Assembly: GCA_016840085.1 (NCBI GenBank)
Contig: JAEOTA010000081.1
Location: 1-64,000, forward strand
From: Promethearchaeota archaeon
Lineage (GTDB): Archaea > Asgardarchaeota > Lokiarchaeia > Sigyniarchaeales > SOKP01
Length of the DNA: 64,000 nt
Reading direction: 5' to 3'
Shown here in pieces: positions 55,368 to 64,000 of the stretch. The notes below the pieces were generated by a model. The model was not told the DNA's origin and made no database searches. It worked only from the letters and a program-made list of their open reading frames with translations. The number at the start of each line of letters is the position of its first letter. The stretch's first letter is position 1. The position numbers and the translations under genes were made by a program.

Positions 55368-56977
55368 ATAAAAGTGATTATAACATTATATTTTTTAATC
55401 TCTGATTCTGCTAGTGCTTTTCCCAAAGGAGTTAACATAATTATATCATTTGATTTTATTTTTACTGAAGTTAACTTAATATCAGGATCTTTTAGTGAAG
55501 GCATGTACGGATTCCAATAAATCTCTTTAGTCATTGGATTAGTAATCATCCAAAATTCTGGATCTAGTTTGTGTCCTGAAACTTCCATTGCGTTAAATAT
55601 ATAACCAATATCAGCGTCAAAAGGCACTACAATTTGTACATTTTCTTCACCTTCAATCTTTCCACATGCTAAACAATCATCTCTTTTTATGATGTTTAGA
55701 TGATCAAATTGACCGTAAATGCCATTGTAATTCACATAGGGAGGATCCATCGGAGATCCAATATTTCTGCTGTTAACTCGAAATAATAGTTTGAGTGCTT
55801 CTTGAGATTGGATACTTGCAATTACGGAACTAACTGTTTGGATTGCTGCTATTTTATTTCCGAGAATATTTTCCATTTCTTCAAATTTGTAATCTGGACC
55901 AAAAGTGTTTCTGATATTATTTTTCCATTCTTCAATCTCTGCTTCAGTTAATGTATCTCTTTTCTCTGGAGATACATTTTCATTAAATACTCGCTCTCTT
56001 AATTGTTCTAACTCCTCTTGAGCTAATTCTTTTAGTTTAAGAACGTCAACATTTAAATTAAGATCAGGTTTATGTCCATATTTTTTTTCAAAATTAACTT
56101 CAGCTTTTATAACACAATGATTTCTATTACGGGGTAACCCTTTTAACGTGCACGCTGCAACTAATTTATCGTCAGCTGGAGGAATTGGAACTAAGCATCT
56201 ATAACATGGAGTTTGATCTAAAAGTTCGGGGGCATATTTCCAATCAAAAACCATTTCAATCTCTCTTCTGAATTTTTCTTTTAATGGATTAATTTTTTCT
56301 TCATTTAACCGTTCTATTTCTTCTTCTAGGTCTTCAATTCTTTTCTGGGCTTGAAAATATTCAGGGTATTCCATTTCAGTAATTTCCCAAAGTCTTGCTT
56401 CTACTAAATTATCGATCTCTCTTTCTTTATCTTTATATTGTAAACCAGAACCCTCAGGGATTACAATTTGAACATGACCTTCAAAAGCATGTGTAGCTCC
56501 TTCGACCATAGGTTTTTTTAGTCTAAGACAGATTTTATTTAAGTCCAATCTAGCATTAAAATTATCTAATGCTCCTATAACTACATCTGCTTCTTCATAT
56601 ACAGCCATAGGTAATTTTTGAAGCTTTTCAAAATAAAAATCAACTTTTAGAAAAAGATTCATTTCTTTCAATCGTTCTGCTGCCACTTCAGCTTTAGGTC
56701 GTCCCTCATCTCCCGGTTTAAATAGCATTTGTCTAGATAAATTTGAGGTTTCAATAGTATCTAAATCCACTAAGATCAGTTTACCTATACCCATCAGAGC
56801 GAAATCTTTTGCGATTTCACAGCCCTTCACGAAAATTATTGTTTATAATATTCCTAATGCGCCTACTCCGATGATTAAAATACATCCCTTATTTATAACA
56901 TCTTGATCCCAGCCATCAATTAATTGTTGTCGGGCATACATGCGCGACTTAACAAAATCTTCTACTTTTTCAGTCAT
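55364..56977 (-). CDS. E1-like ubiquitin-activating enzyme, interrupted after the GxGxxG motif
   Basis: ATG 56977 gives KVEDFVKSRMYARQQLIDGW then CILIIGVGALG, the start of the ThiF/E1 adenylation domain. The frame then meets TAA (56843-56845) inside a 30-nt segment and resumes CEIAKDFALMGIGKLILVDL, TSNLSRQMLF, DVVIGALDNFNARLDLNKIC. Catalytic-Cys region ACTLKGLPRNRNHC (Cys at about 276) is of the eukaryotic UBA2/UBA3 type, with zinc CxxC pairs CYRC and CLAC and a C-terminal ubiquitin-fold-like part. A GTG (56830) after the insert would yield a 488-aa protein without its nucleotide-binding loop. It is the partner of the E2 3 kb away. Confidence 0.85.
56822..56851 (-). other. 30-nt in-frame insert in the E1 gene (candidate intron or recoding element)
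   Basis: By homology the protein should read GVGALG-CEIAKD, but ten codons (encoding IL, stop, TIIFVKG) intervene. The insert holds TAA and a hairpin ATTAT-AAACA-ATAAT that extends with GAA/TTC. The Gly codon GGA precedes it and GGC ends it. The frame is kept, so removal or bypass of exactly 30 nt restores a normal E1. Confidence 0.7.
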
Positions 56978-57110
56978 TTTTAATGCCTTTATTTGTGGGT
57001 ATTATAATAATATTATTTTTTCATCAGAATTTAAACTCTTTTAGTTAATTTTAGAGATAGGTTATTTTTAATTTCCCTTTATGAAATCAAAATTCTATTC
57101 TTTATTTTAA

Positions 57111-58307
57111 CTATGAAATCGTAATAGAATATGGGTGTAACCCTACACCCTCTATCCCATCTGCCAATATGGCTTTTGGGACTGCTTTTTTAAGGATATT
57201 ATATGCACCATTTACATCCGCATTGATAATAATCCCTTCTTGACTGTGATATAAACCCCTACAAATACGCTTTCCTTGAAATTTTTCATGTTTTTTTATA
57301 GATTCATTATCTAAGAAACTACATCTCGAAGTGAAAGATTCTGGCTCTAATATAACATCAATCTCGATTAACTCTGATTTATATTTAATTTGGGACATAA
57401 ATTTGGAAAAAGGAATTTGGACAAAGTTTTGGTTATTACGCTTTCCAATTTTTATTTTATGTTTCCAAGATTTATTATAACCAATGACTATCGTTCCAAA
57501 ATTGTGGTTAATGCAATAATTTATCACTGCTCTCGAAATTTTATGGAAGATATCATTAATTTTATTGTTTCTTTTCCGGGTTAGCCATTGCATTCTTTTT
57601 GTTTCAGAACCGATCCCTTGCTTATCCTTTTTGCTTTTATATCTAGCAAGTTGTTTGTTGTAGAATTGATTAATAGATTTCACAACACCACCTTTAATAA
57701 CAACAGGTTGTAACCCCGCATTATTTACCATAGTTATGATATTGTTCAACCCCAAATCAATCCCAATAACTCTCTTTTTATCTAAATTCAAATTTTTTAC
57801 TTCCTTTTTATAAATAATTTCTAAGATATAATATAATCCTTTTGGAATAATTCTGACGTGGTGTAATTTACTTTTTATACGGGTTTTAACGGGAGGTAAT
57901 TGAGTTTTTTTCGGGAAATAAAGAAAAGCTCCCTTGATCATGCATTGTTGATTCGTAAAAATAATCATACACTCGCCATCTTTCTTTTTGTAACGTGGCG
58001 GTTTTGGAGATCCTAAGTAATTCTCTGGCTGCTTTTTGTGGTTTTTAAGAGATTGGAAAAATGATTTCCAATTTTTATCCACGAGTTTTAAAATTTGCTG
58101 AGCAGTTTGTGAAGGGAGCTTTTTATATGGTTCTTTCTCTTTTAGCATATACCATAAGTCGTAATATCTCAACCAATTACCTAAATAAAAAAACTCTTGT
58201 CTCACATAATAATTGGCAAGATTATAGAGATTTTTAGATAAATGACATAGATAAGATAATTGTGGAGTGTTCTTTAATTGAATCTGTTCTGTTAACCTCA
58301 TTTCCAT
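57111..58307 (-). CDS. tnpB: TnpB (IS605 OrfB) family RNA-guided nuclease, without the classical zinc finger
   Basis: 398 aa. RuvC acidic residues occur in VIGIDLGLNNIITMV (Asp), DVILEPESFTSRCSF (Glu) and IINADVNGAYNILKK (Asp). The zinc-finger region is CSFLDNESIKKHEKFQGKRI then CRGLYHSQEG, of the TSxxSFLD...GKRIxRGL subgroup that lacks most zinc cysteines. No tnpA is nearby. Its guide (omega) RNA would overlap the 3' end and extend below 57111 on the minus strand, towards the E1 promoter region (134 bp). Nuclease looks intact. Confidence 0.85.
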   Translation of the reverse strand: MEMRLTEQIQLKNTPQLSYLCHLSKNLYNLANYYVRQEFFYLGNWLRYYDLWYMLKEKEPYKKLPSQTAQQILKLVDKNWKSFFQSLKNHKKQPENYLGSPKPPRYKKKDGECMIIFTNQQCMIKGAFLYFPKKTQLPPVKTRIKSKLHHVRIIPKGLYYILEIIYKKEVKNLNLDKKRVIGIDLGLNNIITMVNNAGLQPVVIKGGVVKSINQFYNKQLARYKSKKDKQGIGSETKRMQWLTRKRNNKINDIFHKISRAVINYCINHNFGTIVIGYNKSWKHKIKIGKRNNQNFVQIPFSKFMSQIKYKSELIEIDVILEPESFTSRCSFLDNESIKKHEKFQGKRICRGLYHSQEGIIINADVNGAYNILKKAVPKAILADGIEGVGLHPYSITIS

Positions 58308-58485
58308 AATATTGAAGGAGAATTTCAGATTTAAAAGAAAAGAGACTGAAGATTTATATTTGATAAAAGAATTTAAAAAAATTAAGGGAAATTAAGAATT
58401 CTCTAGAGATATAAAAAGTATATAGAAAATGATACGTATTAAGCCTATAAAAAAGTATAATTATTAAAATTAAAAAAGCAATATT

Positions 58486-61400
58486 TTAAGTTTTTTTACT
58501 TTTATCAGCTTTTTTAATCATTTTTTTAAGATTATCAATTTCTTCCCTTTCTTTAGCTTGTTTTAATCTTTTTTGTTCTTTCTTCTTTTCCATTTCCTTT
58601 TTCTCAATCTCATCTATAAGTTCTTGTTTAATTTTAATCAAATCACTCATTTTCTTACTGAATTCTTTTGCTTCATCTTTGATTTGTTCTTTTTGCTTTT
58701 TTTCTTTTAATTTTGCTTTACTCCGTCCCTCTTCAATCATTTTCATAACTTTATCTGTATCAATACTAACTTCACTAATTGCTTGTTTCATTTCGGCATC
58801 TTTAGATTCTCTTCTACTTTTTTCTAAGGACCTTTGTTTTTCTAATTGCTTTTGAATTTCATTAATTCGTGATTCCTCGGCTTTAACTCTTTCTTCCAAA
58901 ATCTTAGCATTTTTTATTTCGGTTTCAATATATTTTATCTCTTCTTTCCATCCAATTTCTTTAAATTTAGAAATAGCTGTATTGAACTTTTCATAAGCAT
59001 TTTCAAAATCATGATACGCTGCTAATCTCTTTCCATCATCAATATATTTTAATCCTTCATCTCTAATTTGATCAAAATGTTTCTTTTTAACAAATAATTC
59101 TCTATATTGTTTTTCTTGTCCACGCTTCAGTTGTTCTTGTTCCAATCTTTTCCTTCTTACCTCTTCTTGAAACTTTTCATATTCTATTTGTCTTTGTATT
59201 CGAGCCTCTTCCTCTAACTTCTTCTTTTTAATATAATTAACTTGTTCTTGTTGTAAATCTTTGATTAATGCATTTAAATTATTTATTTCTGGTTCCCATC
59301 CTATATTTTCAGCTAAAATATTTCTTGCTTGGACATATAAAGAAATTGCATTATTAAAATCTGGATTAAGTTGTTTCAAGTATTTTCCGGCTTCGTCGAG
59401 CAAAGAATAAGCAGATTCCCTGACAGTCATTTGTTCTTGAATCATTCTTTCCCTTTGTTTTTGAGCTAATAATTGTGCTCTTTTCTTTTCTTCTTCTTGC
59501 CTTTTTCTTTCATCTATAAGAATTTTTAATGCTTTTTCTTCTTCTAATTTCTCAAATTCTTTCTGAAATTTTAATTCTTCTTGTTCTACTTCTTGCTTCT
59601 TTAATTTATTAACCTTAAGAATCATATTATTAATAGAATCTGTTGGAAACTGTAATTCATTCAAGATTAATCCTGCTTTTCTATATCTTTCAATAGCGTT
59701 TTCATAATTCGATGCTTTTAGAAATTTCTCTGCATCATCAAGGATTTTAAATGCAGATTCTTTCCTCTTCTCAAGTCTAGCTTTCAATTCTTCTTTCTCC
59801 TGGATCTCGATTTGCTTATTCTGTAATCTTTCTCTTTCGTTTTTAAAAAAAGTAGATATTTGTTCTTCAAACTCCCACACCTCTCTTTCTCTCTGTATAC
59901 TGAGTTCTAAATCCTTTTGTCTTTGTAATTGATGGTCTTTTTTCTTCTCTCGGACTTTTTGAATTGTTTCTCTAATTGCTTCTGTTGGGAATGAAATTTC
60001 GTTTAAAATTAATTCTGCTGTATGATAATATTCAAGTGCTTTATTATATCGCGCTTGATTCATATATATCTCTGCTTCATCTAGTATACTAAAAGCCTCA
60101 TCTTTTCTCTTTTCCATATAAGCACGATGCTTTTTTTGTTTTTCAAGTTCATTCTGCTGACTCTTCATTCTCAATTCATTAATTTTTATGCTTTCAGCTA
60201 TTTTTTGTTGAAAATCAAATTGTTCACGCTCTTTCTGAAGTTTAGATTCTAACTCCATTTGCTTTGTAGTTATTTCTTCCCTACTTTTCATTTGAACCTT
60301 ATAAATCATATCTCTAATCAAATTTGTTGGAAATCCTATTTCACTTAAAATTAATTCTGCTTTATGATACATTTCAGTTGCTTTATCATATTCAGCTTGC
60401 TTTAACAACTTTTCAGCAAGATCCATAATCTCAAAGGCTTCTATTTTACGTGATTCCATTTTCTGTAATAAATTTTCGCGTTCTTGTATTTTTAATTCTT
60501 TTAATTCTAATCTTTTCTTTTCTCTTAACATACTTTCAGAGATCTTTGATTGAAATTGTTGTTGTTCTTGTTGTTGGTTAATCTTCAATTCTTGTTCTAT
60601 TTCTTTTTGTTTTTCTAAATCTCTCTTTCTCTTTTCAATTGTATTTATCGTATTAGTTAATAACTTCAGATATTCACGGGTCCAACCTATTTCAGTTAAT
60701 ATATGAATCGCATGTTGATAACTTACTAATGCATTATCAAAATCTTTGTGTTTAACTGATTCATACCCATTATTAATTAAATTAAAAGCTTCTTGTTGCT
60801 TGACTAAATTTTGAGCACTTATGAGTTTTTGACTTTTTAAATTTTCTTCTTCTTCTATTGCCATTGCTCTTTCTTTCTTTCTGTATAATTTTATTTGTTC
60901 CATAAACTCATAATTCGCTTTTTCCTTATCTATTGATTCTTGTAGTAATTTTGCCTTTTGTATATCATCTTCTCTCTTTTTTTTCATGATATTCTGAATT
61001 GCATTTTCAAGAATGGGTATTTCATCGTCCCATTGAATTTGGGCAAAATTGTTTGCAACATCTCGATATATATCAATTGACTCTTCAAATCTTCCTTTCG
61101 AGAGTAAATCTTGAGCTTTATCCAATAATTTAAAACCCTCTTCTCTTTTTTTCTCTCTATATACTAATTCTTCTTCTTTTTTTCTTAATTTTATCTCTCT
61201 TTGTCTTAATTTTTCACGTTGAGTTTTCATTTCTTCTGATATAAGTTCATGAAATAATTTTTCTTCCTTTTCTCGCTCAAGACTTGCTTTTAATTCCATC
61301 TGTTTTTTAACTTCCATCTTATATTTTTTATTCTCAACCTCATTAATAGATCTTTGAATTAAATCAATTTCATCATGCCATTGAATCTCTGTAAAAATAT

Positions 61401-64000
61401 CCGTAGCGTTATAGTATACTGTGATTGCTTTATCAAAATCATTTTGTTCAATATGTTTTTGTGCTTCTTCTAAAAGTTTGAAAGCTTCTTCTTTTCTCTT
61501 TTCAGTTATTAATCTAATTTCTTCCAGTTTTCTCAGTTCCTCTTGTTTTTCTTTCATTTTAAGCTGTTCTAATTTCATTTTTTCTGTTATCTGTTGTTGG
61601 AATAGGCGCTCTTCTTGTTCTCTTCTAAGATTTAATTCGAGTTCTTTTAATTTATTCAAATCATCATCTCTCTTTTTCTCCTGGATTTTTTGAATCATTT
61701 CTCTGATAATAGTTGTAGGAAAAAAAATTTCATTGAAAATTAATTCTGAATTACGATAAAGTTCAATTGATTTATCATATTCACTTTGATTTAATAACTC
61801 TTCAGCTTGATCCATAATCTCAAATGCTTCTATTTTACGTTTTTTCATTTTTTGTAACAAATCTTCACGTTTTTGAACTTCAATTACCTTAGAGTTTAAT
61901 CTTTCTTTCTCTTTTCGTATATAGTTTGAAATTTTATTTTGAAATTGTTCCTCTTCTTTTTGACGGTTTAATGCAGCTTCAAATTCTATCTGCTTTACCT
62001 TTTCCTTTCTTTCTTTGCTTTCTTGAATAGATTGAATTGTGTCTTTTAGTAATTTTAAATAATCTTCTCGCCACCCTATTCCTTTTAAGATATTTATTGC
62101 ATTTTCATAATTTTCTATAGCTTTCGCGAAGTTTTCTTCTTTGAGAATATTTTCGGCTTCTTCAATAATATTAAATGCTCTTTCTTGTTCAACTAAATTT
62201 TGGGCTGAAATTTTTTTCTGTTTTTCAAGTATTTTTTGCTCTTTTAATGCTTCTACTTTTTCTCTTTCTCTTTGAAGTAGAATCTTGTTCATAAAAGCTT
62301 TATCAACAGTTTCTTTTTCAATTGCCTTTTGTAATAATTTTTGTTTATAGAGTTCATTCTCTCTCTTTTTCTCTTTTATATCCTCTATTGTAGTTTGAAT
62401 AATTGGAATTTCTTCTGTCCATTGAATTTGAGCAAAGATATTGGCTACATCATAATATATTTCAAGAGTATTATCAAACTTTCCAAAAGAAAGGAAATTT
62501 TGAGCTTTTTCTAGCAAATCAAATGCTTCATTCTTTTTATTTGCTTGATAGGCTCTTAAATTCTCTTTTTCACTTAATGCAATTTCCTTTTCTTTCAATC
62601 TTTCACGTTGAGCTTTCATTTCTCTAGTGATGAGCTCTTGAAACCTTTTTTCTTCCTTTTCATGCTCAAAATCAGCTTGAATTTTCAATTGTTTTTGTAA
62701 TTCGGCCTCTTTTTTCTGATTTTCAATTTCTATAATAGAATTTTGAATTAAGCTTATTTCGTTTTGCCAATTCGCATCTGCAAAAAAATTGATAGCATAT
62801 TGCAATATTTCAATAGCTTTATCAAAATAACCTTGTTTTAAATTATCCTGTGATTCCTCTAATAATTTAAAACCTGATTTTCTTCTTTCTTCACGATATT
62901 GTAATTCTTTTTCCCGTCCTCTTAATTCAATTTCTTGTTTTTTCAGTTTTTCTCTTTCTTGTTTTAAATATTTTGTAATTTGCTTTTGAAAATCTTCTTC
63001 TTTTTTTTCTCTTTCTAAAGTTTCTTGCATCTTTTTTTGTCTTAAAATCTTTTGATCACGTTTTAGTTCTTCAACTTGATGTATAGAATTTTCAATCAAA
63101 GGAATTTCCTCAGTCCATCGTATTTCAGCAAAAATATTGCCTGCATTTTGGTACTCCTCGATTGCATTATTATATTCACCTCTTTTAACGAAACTTAATG
63201 CTGAATCTAGAAATTCAAAAGCCTTTTTCCTCCGCTCCTTAAAATATTTTACTTCTTCCTCCTTTTCCTTTAATATGATCTCTTTTTTCTTTAAATGTTC
63301 ACGCTCTTTATTTAATTGAGTAGCAATTTGCTTCTGAAAATCAATTTCAGCTTCTTCCCTTTTTTCCAAACGTTTTTGGTCTTCATATTGCTTCTTGAGT
63401 CGAGAATCTTTTATCTTCTCTATATTTAATATTGTATTCTTAATTGTATTAATGTAAGTTTCCCACCCTGTTCCTAAATCTTCAAGAATTACCAACCCTT
63501 CTTTATATTCATTGATAGCTCTTTCAAAGTTTTTTTCTTTTAAAATTTCATCTGCTTTATCTAAAATTTTAAAGAGATCCTTCTCTTTTTCTGCATAATC
63601 TCTTTTTTTTAATTCAAATTCTTCCCTTTTATTCTCTAAATCTTTAGCAGATTCTATTGCTTGCTTCATTTCCTTTAAATAAATAGATTCTTGAACTCTA
63701 AATAATTCTCTTTCTCGTTTTTCTTTAAGACCCTCAGTTTTTTTCTCTCTTTCTTGTTTTTCCTTTATCCCATTTATTAAATTAATCACTGGTTGAATAT
63801 AAGAATCCCATTCTATTGATTTGAGGAGCTGAATCGCTTCTTCAAGTTTCTCGATTGCGTGATTATAATCTTTTTCTCTTTCAAACTTCTTTCCTATATC
63901 AATTAAATTGAAAGCTTTTATTTGTACTTGCTCTTCTATTCTCTTCTTTTCTTCAAACTCAATAAGTTTTTTTCTTTGTAAATCTGCTTCTGAAGTTAAA
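58486..64000 (-). CDS. Giant coiled-coil/TPR-like repeat protein, 5' end outside the window
   Basis: At least 1838 codons; the frame stays open to the right edge (the GTG at 63789 is not the start because the repeat pattern continues upstream of it). About fifteen units of 105-115 residues each have a Glu/Lys/Arg coiled-coil segment and a TPR-like hairpin such as EAFDLLEKAQNFLSFGKFDN then TLEIYYDVANIFAQIQWTEE. Units end in one of three signatures: QWxxEIP, GWxxxYL or FPTxxI. No membrane segment. Probably a long rod or scaffold; possible cytoskeleton-associated role is inference. Confidence 0.85.
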   Translation of the reverse strand, partial: LTSEADLQRKKLIEFEEKKRIEEQVQIKAFNLIDIGKKFEREKDYNHAIEKLEEAIQLLKSIEWDSYIQPVINLINGIKEKQEREKKTEGLKEKRERELFRVQESIYLKEMKQAIESAKDLENKREEFELKKRDYAEKEKDLFKILDKADEILKEKNFERAINEYKEGLVILEDLGTGWETYINTIKNTILNIEKIKDSRLKKQYEDQKRLEKREEAEIDFQKQIATQLNKEREHLKKKEIILKEKEEEVKYFKERRKKAFEFLDSALSFVKRGEYNNAIEEYQNAGNIFAEIRWTEEIPLIENSIHQVEELKRDQKILRQKKMQETLEREKKEEDFQKQITKYLKQEREKLKKQEIELRGREKELQYREERRKSGFKLLEESQDNLKQGYFDKAIEILQYAINFFADANWQNEISLIQNSIIEIENQKKEAELQKQLKIQADFEHEKEEKRFQELITREMKAQRERLKEKEIALSEKENLRAYQANKKNEAFDLLEKAQNFLSFGKFDNTLEIYYDVANIFAQIQWTEEIPIIQTTIEDIKEKKRENELYKQKLLQKAIEKETVDKAFMNKILLQREREKVEALKEQKILEKQKKISAQNLVEQERAFNIIEEAENILKEENFAKAIENYENAINILKGIGWREDYLKLLKDTIQSIQESKERKEKVKQIEFEAALNRQKEEEQFQNKISNYIRKEKERLNSKVIEVQKREDLLQKMKKRKIEAFEIMDQAEELLNQSEYDKSIELYRNSELIFNEIFFPTTIIREMIQKIQEKKRDDDLNKLKELELNLRREQEERLFQQQITEKMKLEQLKMKEKQEELRKLEEIRLITEKRKEEAFKLLEEAQKHIEQNDFDKAITVYYNATDIFTEIQWHDEIDLIQRSINEVENKKYKMEVKKQMELKASLEREKEEKLFHELISEEMKTQREKLRQREIKLRKKEEELVYREKKREEGFKLLDKAQDLLSKGRFEESIDIYRDVANNFAQIQWDDEIPILENAIQNIMKKKREDDIQKAKLLQESIDKEKANYEFMEQIKLYRKKERAMAIEEEENLKSQKLISAQNLVKQQEAFNLINNGYESVKHKDFDNALVSYQHAIHILTEIGWTREYLKLLTNTINTIEKRKRDLEKQKEIEQELKINQQQEQQQFQSKISESMLREKKRLELKELKIQERENLLQKMESRKIEAFEIMDLAEKLLKQAEYDKATEMYHKAELILSEIGFPTNLIRDMIYKVQMKSREEITTKQMELESKLQKEREQFDFQQKIAESIKINELRMKSQQNELEKQKKHRAYMEKRKDEAFSILDEAEIYMNQARYNKALEYYHTAELILNEISFPTEAIRETIQKVREKKKDHQLQRQKDLELSIQREREVWEFEEQISTFFKNERERLQNKQIEIQEKEELKARLEKRKESAFKILDDAEKFLKASNYENAIERYRKAGLILNELQFPTDSINNMILKVNKLKKQEVEQEELKFQKEFEKLEEEKALKILIDERKRQEEEKKRAQLLAQKQRERMIQEQMTVRESAYSLLDEAGKYLKQLNPDFNNAISLYVQARNILAENIGWEPEINNLNALIKDLQQEQVNYIKKKKLEEEARIQRQIEYEKFQEEVRRKRLEQEQLKRGQEKQYRELFVKKKHFDQIRDEGLKYIDDGKRLAAYHDFENAYEKFNTAISKFKEIGWKEEIKYIETEIKNAKILEERVKAEESRINEIQKQLEKQRSLEKSRRESKDAEMKQAISEVSIDTDKVMKMIEEGRSKAKLKEKKQKEQIKDEAKEFSKKMSDLIKIKQELIDEIEKKEMEKKKEQKRLKQAKEREEIDNLKKMIKKADKSKKT

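Noticed and set aside
55364..56830. E1 as a truncated protein starting at GTG 56830
   Set aside because: This would remove the nucleotide-binding GxGxxG loop, there is no ribosome-binding site in front, and the missing part is encoded in frame just upstream.
56822..56851. Textbook bulge-helix-bulge intron in the E1 insert
   Set aside because: I tried several registers; exon-exon pairing is weak and the 4-bp central helix with two 3-nt bulges could not be formed, so splicing is offered only as one option.
57111..58307. Complete IS200/IS605 element
   Set aside because: No TnpA (Y1 transposase) is present and no subterminal hairpins could be assigned with confidence.
58486..63789. Several antisense open frames over the giant repeat gene
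   Set aside because: They are Ser/Phe-rich shadows of the Lys/Glu-rich strand and have no start context.
1..64000. CRISPR array
   Set aside because: No regularly spaced direct repeats of 24-40 bp were found on either strand.

Overview
The window is AT-rich and reads as a piece of an Asgard (Lokiarchaeota-like) archaeal genome. Supporting evidence: an E1-like and an E2-like ubiquitin-pathway gene, a CD36/LIMP-2-type membrane protein, ribosomal protein S30e, a PDCD5-type protein, a GPN-loop GTPase, an IFT52/GIFT-type protein, long coiled-coil repeat proteins, intron-containing tRNAs, and two selenophosphate synthases that each carry an in-frame UGA followed by a 3'-UTR SECIS-like RNA. Nothing bacterial (rRNA operon, sigma-type promoters) is seen.

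Layout. 1-5.8 kb: degenerate duplicate at the edge, a stand-alone ATP-cone, a zinc-phospholipase-C-like protein and two members of a lineage-specific family (third member at 47.7 kb). 5.9-8.4 kb: tandem Sec-encoding selD genes, each with its own SECIS. 8.4-14.6 kb: CinA/MoaB-like protein, a small conserved protein, the CD36 homologue, a winged-helix regulator, a LmbE deacetylase and a zinc-ribbon protein. 14.8-24.4 kb: TPR protein, S30e, small zinc ribbons, a CMD-family protein, tRNA-Trp with three insertions, a KERLE-repeat protein, GyrI-like, STAS-like, DMT-transporter and DsrE-like proteins. 24.5-33.1 kb: an accessory or decaying segment with an intein-like LAGLIDADG endonuclease, a type IIG restriction-modification enzyme, a Schlafen/AlbA fragment, a broken membrane protein and an 18-bp terminal-inverted-repeat element. 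33.1-48.8 kb: mostly housekeeping (GPN GTPase, nucleotidyltransferase, GIFT protein, LeuA/homocitrate-synthase-type enzyme, Lrp and TrmB regulators, ferredoxins, split PEP-synthase domains). 48.9-58.3 kb: a structured RNA (possibly 5S rRNA), a deacetylase, PDCD5, tRNA-Tyr with two introns, E2, a QueG-like protein, HAD, methyltransferase, E1 and a TnpB. 58.5-64 kb: the 3' part of a giant coiled-coil repeat gene that runs off the window.

Three points deserve most attention. (1) The E1 and E2 genes are each interrupted, in a conserved region, by an in-frame insert of about 30 nt that carries a TAA stop and a hairpin. The tRNA-Trp and tRNA-Tyr genes carry insertions of the same size class (29-32 nt) in their D, anticodon and T loops, so a common RNA-processing route is plausible but unproven. 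(2) Both SelDs are selenoproteins, and their 3' UTRs share a three-way-junction fold with compensatory base changes. (3) At least five genes whose conserved N-terminus is plain have no in-frame ATG, GTG or TTG; all have a GGTG- or GGTT-containing ribosome-binding site just upstream, suggesting ATT, ATA or CTG initiation. All family assignments come from reading the sequence; no database search was possible.
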